In this document: positions 56,370 through 64,000 of the stretch, in pieces | How positions within the stretch are numbered: the first letter of the stretch is position 1 | Layout of the letters: each line of letters starts with the position of its first letter | Source: Thysanoteuthis rhombus | Lineage: Eukaryota > Mollusca > Cephalopoda > Oegopsida > Thysanoteuthidae | Length of the DNA stretch: 64,000 nt | Reading direction: 5' to 3' | Assembly: GCA_963457665.1 (NCBI GenBank) | Contig: OY735212.1 | Coordinates: 353,501-417,500, forward strand | Position numbers and translations under genes: made by a program | The notes under the pieces: generated by a model | Told to the model about the DNA's origin: nothing | The model's input: the letters and a program-made list of their open reading frames with translations, nothing else | Database searches by the model: none

Positions 56370-56842
56370 AAAAATCTTAAGTATAGTAAAAACGATTTTT
56401 GTGAGTATTTACTAAGCACTAAAACTGGACTATGCAGTATTAAAAAATTCTTGCTAACACTCATTGTGTAAGTAAGGGAGCATTATATTCACACTTTTAG
56501 CGAGGACTTGTAACTAGTAAAGTACAATGACTGAAATGTTTGGATAAAGATAAAGAACAATCATTGAATAAAAGGAAATAAAAGGTTTCCTTAATATGCT
56601 TACAAGATTCTCCAAATTGGTAATGAATATCTGCCATGCTGGAATCAGGAGGGAGCAAAATTCCTTCTCGCGATATAAAATCATCCGATGCATTGCCATT
56701 GTAATTCCCAAGTAAACCCTCCACATTATCTGTTGAAAAAAAACAAAGGATAATTTCTTGCAATAAAATCAATTTTTATAGACATTCTGTTTCTTTTTGT
56801 CACGTATCACATTTTTGTCAATGGAACTGTTGAGTAGTGGTA

Positions 56843-56921
<79 letters not shown>

Positions 56922-59900
56922 AAATCAGGTTTGCAATATAACATAATATGATATAAAGGAATTCTGATATGTGATGGATTTCTTTCATAGAGAGCTCAAT
57001 GCATTCGACTTTAGATTATGAGTGCTAACTTAGTTTGGAGTAGAGCTGGAAATATAGTAGAAAGTAGGTTCACTACACAAACATATTTATGTTTCTGCTC
57101 TGGATTTCTTTGGGCAAATGATTTTGTATGTTTTAGATTCCTGTTTGGGGACTTTACTTAGACAGGGGGATGTAGGCAATGTTGATTAGATGGTCCTTTG
57201 AGATGACTTTGTGGGTGAACTGTCAATATTACTTCCAGTGAACTAATGTATGGGTTATTGAGTAACATTTTTTTTTGAAATTTTGAGCAATGCTGGTTTT
57301 TTTAAAGCTATTTCATTTTTCCTGTTTGATAAATCTATTTTAGGTCTTTTTGCTTTTTAGCGAATGTAAATTCTACTATATTTATATATATATATAGTTA
57401 TATATATATATATATGTTATAGAGACATTAATATAGGATCTGAAGGGAAAGAATGATTATAAATTGCATCATATTAAATTGGAACTATCCGAAATTATCT
57501 ATTATTACACAGTATCATTCGGCCTAGACAACATAAATAGAATAAACAATTAAAAAAAAAAGAACTGACAATAACTGTTGCCAGTAATGCAAAGGCCCAA
57601 ATAACTGTTTCAACTTCAAATTCTTATTTTGTTAAAGGGTCTATATCTGCTCTTTTTGTTCCTTTCAACATGGATAATCATGTTGAGAAAAAGATACATG
57701 ATCTGACAAAATGATTCTAAATTACGTTATATTATATTGAAACTATTTGAAATAATCTTCCATTATTACACAATGAATGCACCATTTGGCCTAGATAGTG
57801 TAAATAGAAAAGGCAAAGCCTTAAACATATAAATACATGTTTTTAGGCCAAATGATACATTCAATGTATAATAATGGGAGATCTTTTCAAAGGAATATAA
57901 TACATTTATAATTACATATATGAATTATGAATGGCGCTATATTATATAGAAACTTATTTGAAATGATCTCCTGTCATTGCAGGAGCCCCATATTTTTCAA
58001 TTGTTTATTCTATTTATGTTGTCTAAATTGAGTGATATATTAACCATGTATCAAGGGGAGATCATTTCAAATGTTTCTATATAAACTGGTAAAAATCAGA
58101 CCAATGTTTAAGAATAAATGTTTTCTTACTGCGTAAGGTTTTTGATCCCATCATGAGTAAGATATTGAGAACATCCGGAGTGACTTCAATCTGCACGGAG
58201 AGTTCCACTGAAGAAAACACGACCATTATATCCGTGGAATTTTCATTCGTCTTATTCACAGTCAGACTCAGACCTGGAATTCAATTAAAAAAAAAAGAAA
58301 AAGTAAATCAATATTAGTAGAATCATAATTCATACCCATAAAGTGGAGATAACCCCTGTTGGCCTTTTTCCATGCAGACCTATAACATTTCACACACTCT
58401 ATATTAAAAACGGTGCACAAATGAAAGCAAAATAATTTAATTTATTCAAAGCAATCACGATAAAATTCATGTATTTACCTCTGGTTTTCTATCATAGGGG
58501 AAATAATCCTGTAAGTCTTAATTCATTTTGAGGCCAACAAGAGTTATCTTTATTTCACACACATTAACTAGGGTTCTACGAATAACTAAAAAAACAATTG
58601 ATAAAGTAAATAAAAATTTGTTCTTTTGTATATGTTTTAAAATTACACATACAGTTTTTCAAGTTAAAATGGTGTACATACAAATATTTTGGATGAAATT
58701 TTGGTACTTTTGCAGATATTTTTTTAATATCTGAAATATCAAAATATCTTTTTTTTTTTATGCAACCATTACCCTAACTACAACCGCATTGAATTAGATA
58801 GCCCTTGATCTGTTGATTTACATCCTGTTATCAACAATTTTGTAAACCAAAAGACATTTTTCCAAATTAAAATGAAGAGCAAACGAATAAAAAGGCTGTC
58901 ATTGGTTCATATATATATATGAAACATAATACAACAATATAAGTTATTTTATGTGACTATTCTGTTCACCAAAGGTTAGGGCAGGGGGAGCCTAACTTGA
59001 GCTCAGCCAAGGAGGGACCAAAGTGGTAGATAATCCATCAGAGGTTGTAGCAAAACTAGTATCACAAGTCCAGAAATAGCAGCAGCAATGCACATATCTA
59101 AATAAAGACTGTAACTCAGGAACAACTCAATCAGAAACAGAAAAAAAGGTTCTCACCTTGCATTTCTAATGTTGTTTGATGATATTCATCGTCATCAAGT
59201 AGAACTTTGTAGTGGGTTGTTGAATCCATGTACACCTTCACCACTTCTGATATGTCTTCTACTTTCATCGCAATTGCCGTAAAGATTGTGGCATTCTGTA
59301 ACTGACCTGAAAATAACGACAACAGTGAAAATAAGAAAATCTCAACACAGCTGTGATATTCCAATTATGTAAGATATGAAAGAAGGAAGGTCAATTGTTA
59401 AAATATGATCAAAACAACAAAGATGAGGATATTGGTCTGAATAATCTGCTTCTATGAAAGGCCACACAATAGACTATATTTTCTGTCATAATTGTCAACT
59501 ATTAAATGCTAATTGTAGAGTAGCTTTGCTTAATAAGTGATTAATTTTTTTTGCTAAAGTTGAAAAAAATTCAGGTACATTCAGATTGAGCATAAACAAG
59601 AAAATGCTAAGTAACAATGTTTTTGATATTTTTCAAGTACGCTGCAAGTGTGAAATTAGATAAATATTGCTGTCATTTTTTGAAAATATCAATAAAATAG
59701 TTAACAGAATAATGATAATCCTTCATTTCAGAACTTCAGACAAGTACAGGCTGAGCATCATAACTCCAGATAAGTTTGAATCTTCATAAATATTTAAATG
59801 AATTGTATGAGTCAGAATTTGATAAAAAAAAGCTTTGTTCGTTTCTTAAGTGTTCACCACTAAAGTTACTCAATTTTCTATTTCAGGTATCCGGGTTTGC

Positions 59901-62900
59901 ATAAGGTATTATAGAGGGTTGAAACAAACCAGCAATACTGCAAATAAAAATAGCCACTAAAAGTATTAAAAAAAAAACAGATTATGGGACAAACAACTGA
60001 TATCCATTGTATATATGGGAACATATATTTTAATTTCTTAACATCATTTGGCTTTTCTTTTGCTGCTTTGTCATAATGTGTCTTTCCTTGCAACAGAATA
60101 ATATTGAAAATGTGTTCATTTCTCTCTGAGTCTGTGTCTCTGGTTCATTTTGAAACTTCAGTCCAACGCGATTCTAAATCTTTTTGGTGTCTGGATCCAA
60201 GTTCACATTTAAGCTTAAAAATGAACCATGAGGAGTATCAATTCAGCCTGTTAACCTACAGATTCATTAAATACCAGGTAAAAAGAAGAAAAAAAAAACA
60301 ACAAAAAAAAACGGTTGGGGATCATAATTTTCTCAACTAAACTGCTTGTAGGTACATCTGCACATTGCGTTGATCTACTTATTGGGAATTGAGACAAAAT
60401 AGAAAAAAACGCTGCCCAACTTGTATAAAAGTTAATTCTATTGCTGGAATCTTAGTAAGAAGAAAAAAAATTAAGAAAAATCTGGTATATTAAATATTTT
60501 AGTACATCTTACAGAACTGAAGTTTAGAAGATAAATAGTGTAAAAAGTTGCAAAATCTTAGAAAAAACAAATCAATTTGATTTAGAACATTTGCCACAAT
60601 TTTAAGCCCAGTTTTTAAAATTCAACAAACATTAAATAATTAGATTTTGATAAAATTTTCAGTACTTATTTCATAAAGAAAGAATTTTTTAAAAGAAGTT
60701 TCCATTCTAAATTTCAGGAAAAAAGTTTTTTTTCTTCATTTGATTACCCAGGATGCCCCCTCAATTCATTTGCTGATTAATCATACTAATTCTGTCTAAT
60801 TAAATATAATAATATGAAAGAAATACTGCTCAGGTAGTATTTCTTGTTTTTTTTAAGTTGGGGGGGGGCTGCTGGAAATAAGTGAAGCACTAAAACATTT
60901 CCCAAAACCAAACTGGCATCAAAAGAAGGTTATGGTCACTGTTTGGTGGTTGGCAAATGGAATCATCCACTACAGCATCTGGCAAAACAGACAGAAAATC
61001 GACAAAATGCACCAAGAACTGCAATTTTCCACTGCTTCATTGATGCAACCATTCACATTTTATGTTCTCACATTTTGCTTTGTGCAATGTTTTTTATTTC
61101 AACATATCTTACTGTGAATAACTATCTTCAAAGAATTTCTTAATTTGTTTTTGCAAGTCATAGATCACTGATGTACCAACACCATAATTTTCAAGGAGTC
61201 TCTTCGCAGACACATCTTTTCTAATTTTTTAAATAACTTAACTTTATCTGCGATTGATGAGTTATCAGGTTTTCTCTCAGTATAATTACCCATGGGGTTT
61301 GGTGGCAGGTTTAGACTTTATCAGAAAAGAAAGTAATGATTACTTAACACTTAAATACAAAAATTTCTCCAGATAACACAGTCAACAACAGATTAGCAGT
61401 GACACTAGGCTATAACATGTTTGGGGTTGGTGTGAGGTCATACTCAAGTTGGCTCATGTATCAGTGGGTCACTGGGACCACCTCAAGTTGTATACTCAAA
61501 CCAGGACTCAAAATTTTGGTTTATTCCTGGACAAATCTTGTTATAAGAAATTTTAAACCTTAAATATTTAAAAGATCTTGTTGGCAAAATGACAAGAGAG
61601 CTGTACATGGGTAAGTACTGGTTGTACTAAGAATGCTTCAACTTCATCAAAAGATTTTGGCTTGGGCTTCGTTTTGAAAAATTTTTGAAAAGCATCAATG
61701 AAGTCTTTTGATTTATGGATTTGTGAGTTTTACATGAATCTGGAAGCATCATGTATGCCATATACATGTAGGTTGGAAGCAGTAGATGAGCATAATATCA
61801 TAAACTATTCAAATCCAATAAATACAGAAATAAAAAAAATTGCTAATTGAAGGCTTTCAGAGAAGACTTACCATCGATGTCTCTTGCTTGCTCGGCCTTG
61901 ACCTGCACAACAATCGTATGATTTTTATCCTCCAACAGAATGAATTCACCAATACCATTAAATGTGTACTTCTTGCCATCCAGTGTCACTAAATGGGGAT
62001 CACCTGCTGCCTGTGCTGAAATTGACAACAAAATGCCATCAGTAATTTTTTTTCTTTTTGTATACAAGATAATATTTTAGCTTTGGTTTAGTTTAGTACC
62101 CTTTTCAAAGTATCGTATTTCAAACCTTGAATTACTTTCCTTATATTTAGGATTTGGTTCAGTTCAGGACCCTTTTCAAAATATCGCATTCCAAACCCCT
62201 GACTTACCTTATATTTTTTCCAATTGATCTGTATTTTTAGTGTAAGCAGTGGGAACTCTTCACTAGAAACATGAAATTAGGTTTTCATGTAAGTACTTGG
62301 AAAAAAAAAAATTTCACCAATTTTTTTTACGGTCCAGAGTGTATTTTCAAGATGGCCACCAAATACTTATAATGCTCATCACTCGTTGATTATTCACTAT
62401 TGATGAGTTTCATCAACATTTCTTGTAGTATCAAGTATGCTTGATAATATCTCAAAATTCTACCACAGTCTGACCATTAGAAAAGAATGATTTGTAAGAT
62501 GGCGTCCAAATTTACTGCCAAATTATTTGTCTTCAAGAAAAAACCCAACCCTACCTCCGATTAAAAAAAAAAAAGAAAAAAGCTGGGTAACCTACTGGGA
62601 ATTTTTAACCAAACCCTTTATTCAATGAATGGGGTGAGGTAGTTCTCTGGCCAGAGAATTTTTTGTGTCTTAATTCTTCCTTGATTATTCCAGCCTTGTG
62701 ATGCCATTCATCTGTCAGGCATTGAACTGCTGGGCAGGTGACTAGATTCACTTAACCAATGCTTCTATCTTTTAGTTCACATGTTCCATGGAACCTCTGT
62801 AGAAGGCTGGAGTGAACAATGTTCAAAACATTGAGACAAACAACCAAGATGATAATGATAATTCCTCATCTTAAAAATTCAGACAAAAATTACTCAATAT

Positions 62901-63275
62901 TTTCAGGTGTTGAAGAGATAGGAAATAAAAATGAAAATTTTCAAGAGAATTTTATCAAGACTCTCCCACCCAACAAGCAACAAGAAATAAATGAATCAAT
63001 CCTACTTACCCGGTGAAGGAGGTTTGTATGCATTACATCGAGAAGCTGGACGTTTCTCAAAAAATTCTTCACACAAATGTTTACTGCTCGAATATTTGCA
63101 GCAGTGTAAATAAGGCAGAATATCTGCCTCAAAGTGAGTCAGGTATGGAACAATGTCAGGTCCCTGAGCTCGGTAGTTATACCGAAAAACGTATCCACTG
63201 TCCATATTTGATTCCCATTCAATCAGGCTATTATTCTTTCCTCCATAACAACAAGACTGACTGGCTGTAGATTTA
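48297..63275 (-). CDS. Mesh/SUSD2-like membrane protein (partial gene, 3' nine exons)
   Basis: Nine minus-strand exons give the last 485 residues of a type I membrane protein; its signal peptide and N-terminal domains lie beyond 64,000. In order: the end of an AMOP domain (SCCYGG) and the linker VPYLTHFEADILPYLHCC ... CEEFFEKRPASRC; a von Willebrand type D domain from AGDPHLVTLDGKKYTFNGIG to GLLGNYNGNASDDF; a CG-containing linker (ELCGDVLPCKFDY); a Sushi domain with four Cys and the Trp; a transmembrane helix (WIAYGIGVVLALICIMAFVF); and a short tail ending RPTYIDPKIYEEYF. This order is that of insect Mesh, a smooth septate junction protein of the gut, and vertebrate SUSD2. A role in epithelial junctions is inferred. 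All internal introns are phase 1 except the last (phase 2). Confidence 0.9.
48500..48625 (+). repeat. Non-coding piece of the pogo-like family
   Basis: TGCCTTTTATTAGGCAGTGA, TCACTAAAATG, ACAAGCACAAATGCTGCTGG and ACAAACTAAGGGACCAT match 13600-13705 and, reversed, 11430-11560 next to the transposase remnant. Confidence 0.5.
48888..48995 (+). mobile_element. Single arm of the 35.8-kb MITE family
   Basis: CATACAAAGGCTCCAAAAAG, TACAATGTATTGATTAGATA, TTAATGCAATAATGAAG and ATCTGTTCTTTAT match the arms at 35791-36092. No second arm is evident nearby. Confidence 0.6.
51120..51850. repeat. Diverged ~130-bp repeat units, two orientations
   Basis: AAATTTxGGGxxxGATCCAGGAAT-type phrases occur at about 51423, 51551, 51686 and 51823 (steps 128-137 bp), with AATATCTCCAAAAGTTCTCA at 51759. 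Upstream, GAACTTTTCGAGATATTG (51187) and GAATTTTTGGAGATATTG (51376) are the same phrase reversed. Related units stand at 13.9-14.3 kb. Confidence 0.6.
52385..52495. repeat. Dispersed repeat, copy 2 (pair at 16.9 kb)
   Basis: GATGCAATGATTATTCATTT, TTTGTTTCAGACGTTTCGAC and TGGGATTGACTTGAAAAATC followed by AATTGGAAAC match 16940-17010. It stops about 55 bp from the donor of the transmembrane exon. Confidence 0.6.
52552..52672 (-). CDS. Mesh-like exon, transmembrane helix
   Basis: 121 nt: SSPVWHSWIAYGIGVVLALI, CIMAFVF, then basic SRCRRTSLSQAF. The hydrophobic segment followed by Arg residues sets type I topology. Acceptor TTTTCCAG, donor TTTTGG|GTAAGA, phase 1 in and phase 2 out; without splicing the frame would stop at once. 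Confidence 0.92.
52673..54473 (-). other. Mesh-like intron before the transmembrane exon
   Basis: 1,801 bp. A tRNA-like SINE candidate lies at 54030-54130. Open frame 53616-53819 shows no domain. Nothing else recognised. Confidence 0.5.
54030..54130 (+). repeat. tRNA-like SINE candidate
   Basis: Box A-like GTGGCCAGGTGGTTGGGGAC (54040) and box B-like TATTTGAACTC (54104) stand at roughly tRNA spacing. Diverged; the body is short or lost. Confidence 0.4.
54474..54653 (-). CDS. Mesh-like exon, Sushi (CCP) domain
   Basis: 180 nt encode one complete Sushi domain: LCSTIGYLENG, IFQCKPDYTRLGSE, ITCLENGNW and IPKCVKK, giving Cys1-4 and the conserved Trp. Phase 1 at both ends, as expected for a shuffled module. 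Acceptor GATTTTCAG, donor AAAG|GTACCT. Confidence 0.94.
54654..55283 (-). other. Mesh-like intron before the Sushi exon
   Basis: 630 bp, AT-rich. Nothing recognised. Confidence 0.55.
55284..55526 (-). CDS. Mesh-like exon, post-vWD linker
   Basis: 243 nt: WKVKPEERLFPRIPGP ... YQPVFIDTLDESNLRN ... ELCGDVLPCKFDYQLIGKPS. The W...LF, CG-x2-VLPC and FDY pattern is conserved between the vWD and Sushi domains of Mesh/SUSD2 proteins. Phase 1 in and out; acceptor TATTCCAG, donor AAAAG|GTAAAT. Confidence 0.93.
55527..56603 (-). other. Mesh-like intron within/after the vWD region
   Basis: 1,077 bp. Contains a (GA)n run at 56334-56364. A vague SINE-like phrase (AAGTGACCCAGTTGGTTGCAG) lies near 55804. 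Nothing else recognised. Confidence 0.5.
56604..56729 (-). CDS. Mesh-like exon, end of vWD domain
   Basis: 126 nt: NNVEGLLGNYNGNASDDFIS then REGILLPPDSSMADIHYQFG. GLLGNYNG...DDF is the signature end of a vWD domain. Phase 1 in and out; acceptor TTTCAACAG, donor TCTT|GTAAGC. Confidence 0.95.
56842..56920. repeat. (TG)n(TA)n microsatellite
   Basis: GTGTGTGTGTGTGTG runs into about 60 bp of TATA. Pure simple repeat. Confidence 0.95.
57460..58085. repeat. Nested inverted repeats
   Basis: Outer arms: AGACAACATAAATAGAATAA at 57526 against TTATTCTATTTATGTTGTCT at 58005, continuing as GAACTATCCGAAATTATCT against AGATCATTTCAAATGTTTC. Inner arms: GAAACTATTTGAAATAATC ... CACCATTTGGCCTAGAT (57729-57798) against TAGGCCAAATGAT ... 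GGGAGATCTTTTCAAAG (57845-57893). The unit thus occurs at least four times, two in each direction. Confidence 0.7.
58130..58273 (-). CDS. Mesh-like exon, vWD interior 2
   Basis: 144 nt: GLSLTVNKTNENSTDIMVVF, SSVELSVQIEVTPDVLNILL, MMGSKTLR. Beta-strand-rich vWD interior with two sequons (NKT, NST). Phase 1 in and out; acceptor GAATTCCAG, donor CGCA|GTAAGA. Confidence 0.92.
58274..59156 (-). other. Mesh-like intron in the vWD region
   Basis: 883 bp of AT-rich sequence with a short TATA run (58910-58920). Nothing recognised. Confidence 0.5.
59157..59306 (-). CDS. Mesh-like exon, vWD interior 1
   Basis: 150 nt: GQLQNATIFTAIAMKVEDIS, EVVKVYMDSTTHYKVLLDDD, EYHQTTLEMQ. The ATIFTAIAMK phrase is typical of Mesh vWD domains. 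Phase 1 in and out; acceptor TTATTTTCAG, donor GCAAG|GTGAGA. Confidence 0.94.
59307..61871 (-). other. Mesh-like intron in the vWD region
   Basis: 2,565 bp. Contains A- and G-runs and open frames of 60-78 codons without domains. I recognise no repeat family with confidence. Confidence 0.5.
61872..62015 (-). CDS. Mesh-like exon, vWD start
   Basis: 144 nt: AQAAGDPHLVTLDGKKYTFN then GIGEFILLEDKNHTIVVQVK and AEQARDID. GDPHxxTLDGxxYTFNG is the vWD opening. Phase 1 in and out; acceptor AATTTCAG, donor GATG|GTAAGT. Confidence 0.95.
62016..63009 (-). other. Mesh-like intron before the vWD start
   Basis: 994 bp. Two direct copies of a ~72-bp unit at 62085-62215 share a TTTGGTTYAGTTYAG start, ACCCTTTTCAAARTATCG and ATTYCAAAC words. 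Otherwise AT-rich. Confidence 0.6.
63010..63275 (-). CDS. Mesh-like exon, AMOP end and linker
   Basis: 266 nt: KSTASQSCCYGGKNNSLIEW, then GPDIVPYLTHFEADILPYLH, CCKYSSSKHLCEEFF and EKRPASRCNAYKPPSPG. CCY is the AMOP end; the YLxHxxxDxLPYxxCC and RPxxxCxxY patterns follow in all Mesh/SUSD2 proteins. Acceptor TTTTACAG after one base of the preceding codon, donor CCGG|GTAAGT, phase 1. Confidence 0.94.
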
Positions 63276-64000
63276 CTGTAAAATGGAGAAAAGAGAGAGG
63301 AGAGAAAAATACAGGAAAGAAGACAAAGGAATTGAAATTACTACGTCTGTTCCATGATAGTTGTAACATTTGCATGTTAATGTCAAACATTAAATGTAAC
63401 GACTGGGGACAGAGGTAGTATTTTTTTGTAAAACATCATCTAAATCTTAAAATTAAGATTTCCTTTAATTAACTTTTAAATTAATATAATAAAATGAAAG
63501 TCAATATCAAAGGAAATAAGATCTGATCAAAATTATCTCCCTTTGACTATAAAGTGTATATGTTACAATTTGAGATTTGTTGATATCAGTATTGAATATA
63601 TAGAAAGTGGGTGAAAAAAAGAAACCCCTGAAAGATTGAATGAGGTCATGTTGGAATCCAAGGCCATTGGTCAAACGGATATCCAGATATCGCACATTTA
63701 CTAAAACGATTTTGTTTTATTTATTTTTTAATGACTGCTGTTTTCGTTCGTTTGATTTTAGAATATTTGAAAAAATTTCTCTACCTCAATTACATTTCTT
63801 TATGGTTCTCCCTATTTTAAAAAGGTTTAGTTTGAAGAGAAATTGGTCCAGTTTACAACTAAATAGTAGTAGGCAATTGTTCAGTTTATTTTAGAAAAAG
63901 ATTTTGTCATCCACTGCTACAACTAGGCTTTTTGTTTTGATAAAGATTTAGCAGAAATATTTTTCAAGTAAATATCTCAACTTTTGATACATCAATGATA
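63276..64000 (-). other. Mesh-like intron running off the window
   Basis: The upstream intron of the exon at 63010-63275. No further exon is visible to the window edge. The plus-strand 84-codon frame at 63640-63894 has no domain. Confidence 0.55.

Larger units (their letters stand above)
56730..58129 (-). other. Mesh-like intron with inverted repeats
   Basis: 1,400 bp. Holds a (TG)n(TA)n microsatellite (56842-56920) and nested inverted repeats between 57460 and 58085, which come within ~45 bp of the upstream exon's donor. Confidence 0.7.

Noticed and set aside
56514-56726. Second minus-strand frame over the vWD-end exon
   Set aside because: The other frame carries GLLGNYNGNASDDF and joins its neighbours in phase; this one does not.
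61395-61520. Possible SINE related to 55790-55930
   Set aside because: Shared words are short and not in a convincing common order.
1-64000. CRISPR arrays, bacterial operons, retroviral or LTR elements, Polintons
   Set aside because: No regular spacer arrays, ribosome-binding sites, gag/pol/env-like peptides or long terminal repeats were seen; the only reverse transcriptase is of non-LTR type.

Overview
The window is AT-rich invertebrate nuclear DNA. Two intron-containing genes with GT-AG introns, large repeat-filled introns, many microsatellites, tRNA- and 5S-derived SINE-like copies, an RTE-like LINE and pogo-like transposon remains all fit a lophotrochozoan, most likely a mollusc. I cannot name the species. 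There is no bacterial operon structure, no CRISPR array and no recognisable retrovirus, LTR element or Polinton.

Layout: (1) Positions 1 to about 19.6 kb hold no host gene I can support. This stretch keeps many CpG dinucleotides. It carries a foldback-repeat cluster (2.4-4.8 kb), a short inverted-terminal-repeat element (5.55-5.76 kb), several copies of an odd repeat beginning CAGTGTTGCCA, a broken pogo/Tigger-type transposase (11.5-12.1 kb), and tandem-like repeats (13.9-14.3 kb). (2) 19,672-40,229, plus strand: a complete ten-exon gene for a 412-residue protein with a signal peptide, a JmjC/cupin-8 hydroxylase domain with an intact His-Asp-His iron triad, one canonical EF-hand, and a C-terminal HEEL. 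This is a putative 2-oxoglutarate oxygenase of the endoplasmic reticulum. Its introns hold a LINE with an inverted 5' segment, 5S- and tRNA-derived elements, several foldback elements and a ~650-nt polypyrimidine tract. (3) About 40.2-48.3 kb: convergent intergenic DNA and the probable 3' UTRs. (4) 48,297 to beyond 64,000, minus strand: the last nine exons of a Mesh/SUSD2-like membrane protein (end of AMOP, vWD, Sushi, transmembrane helix, short tail). Its N-terminal part lies outside the window.

The two genes converge tail to tail and nothing suggests a shared pathway; both products enter the secretory route. The most interesting points are the ER-type JmjC/EF-hand protein, the abundance of intronic inverted repeats able to form double-stranded RNA, the tRNA-plus-5S composite SINE, the word-swapping CAGTGTTGCCA repeat family, and the sharp fall in CpG just after the 5' end of the JmjC gene. 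All matches were made by eye; no database search or alignment was run.
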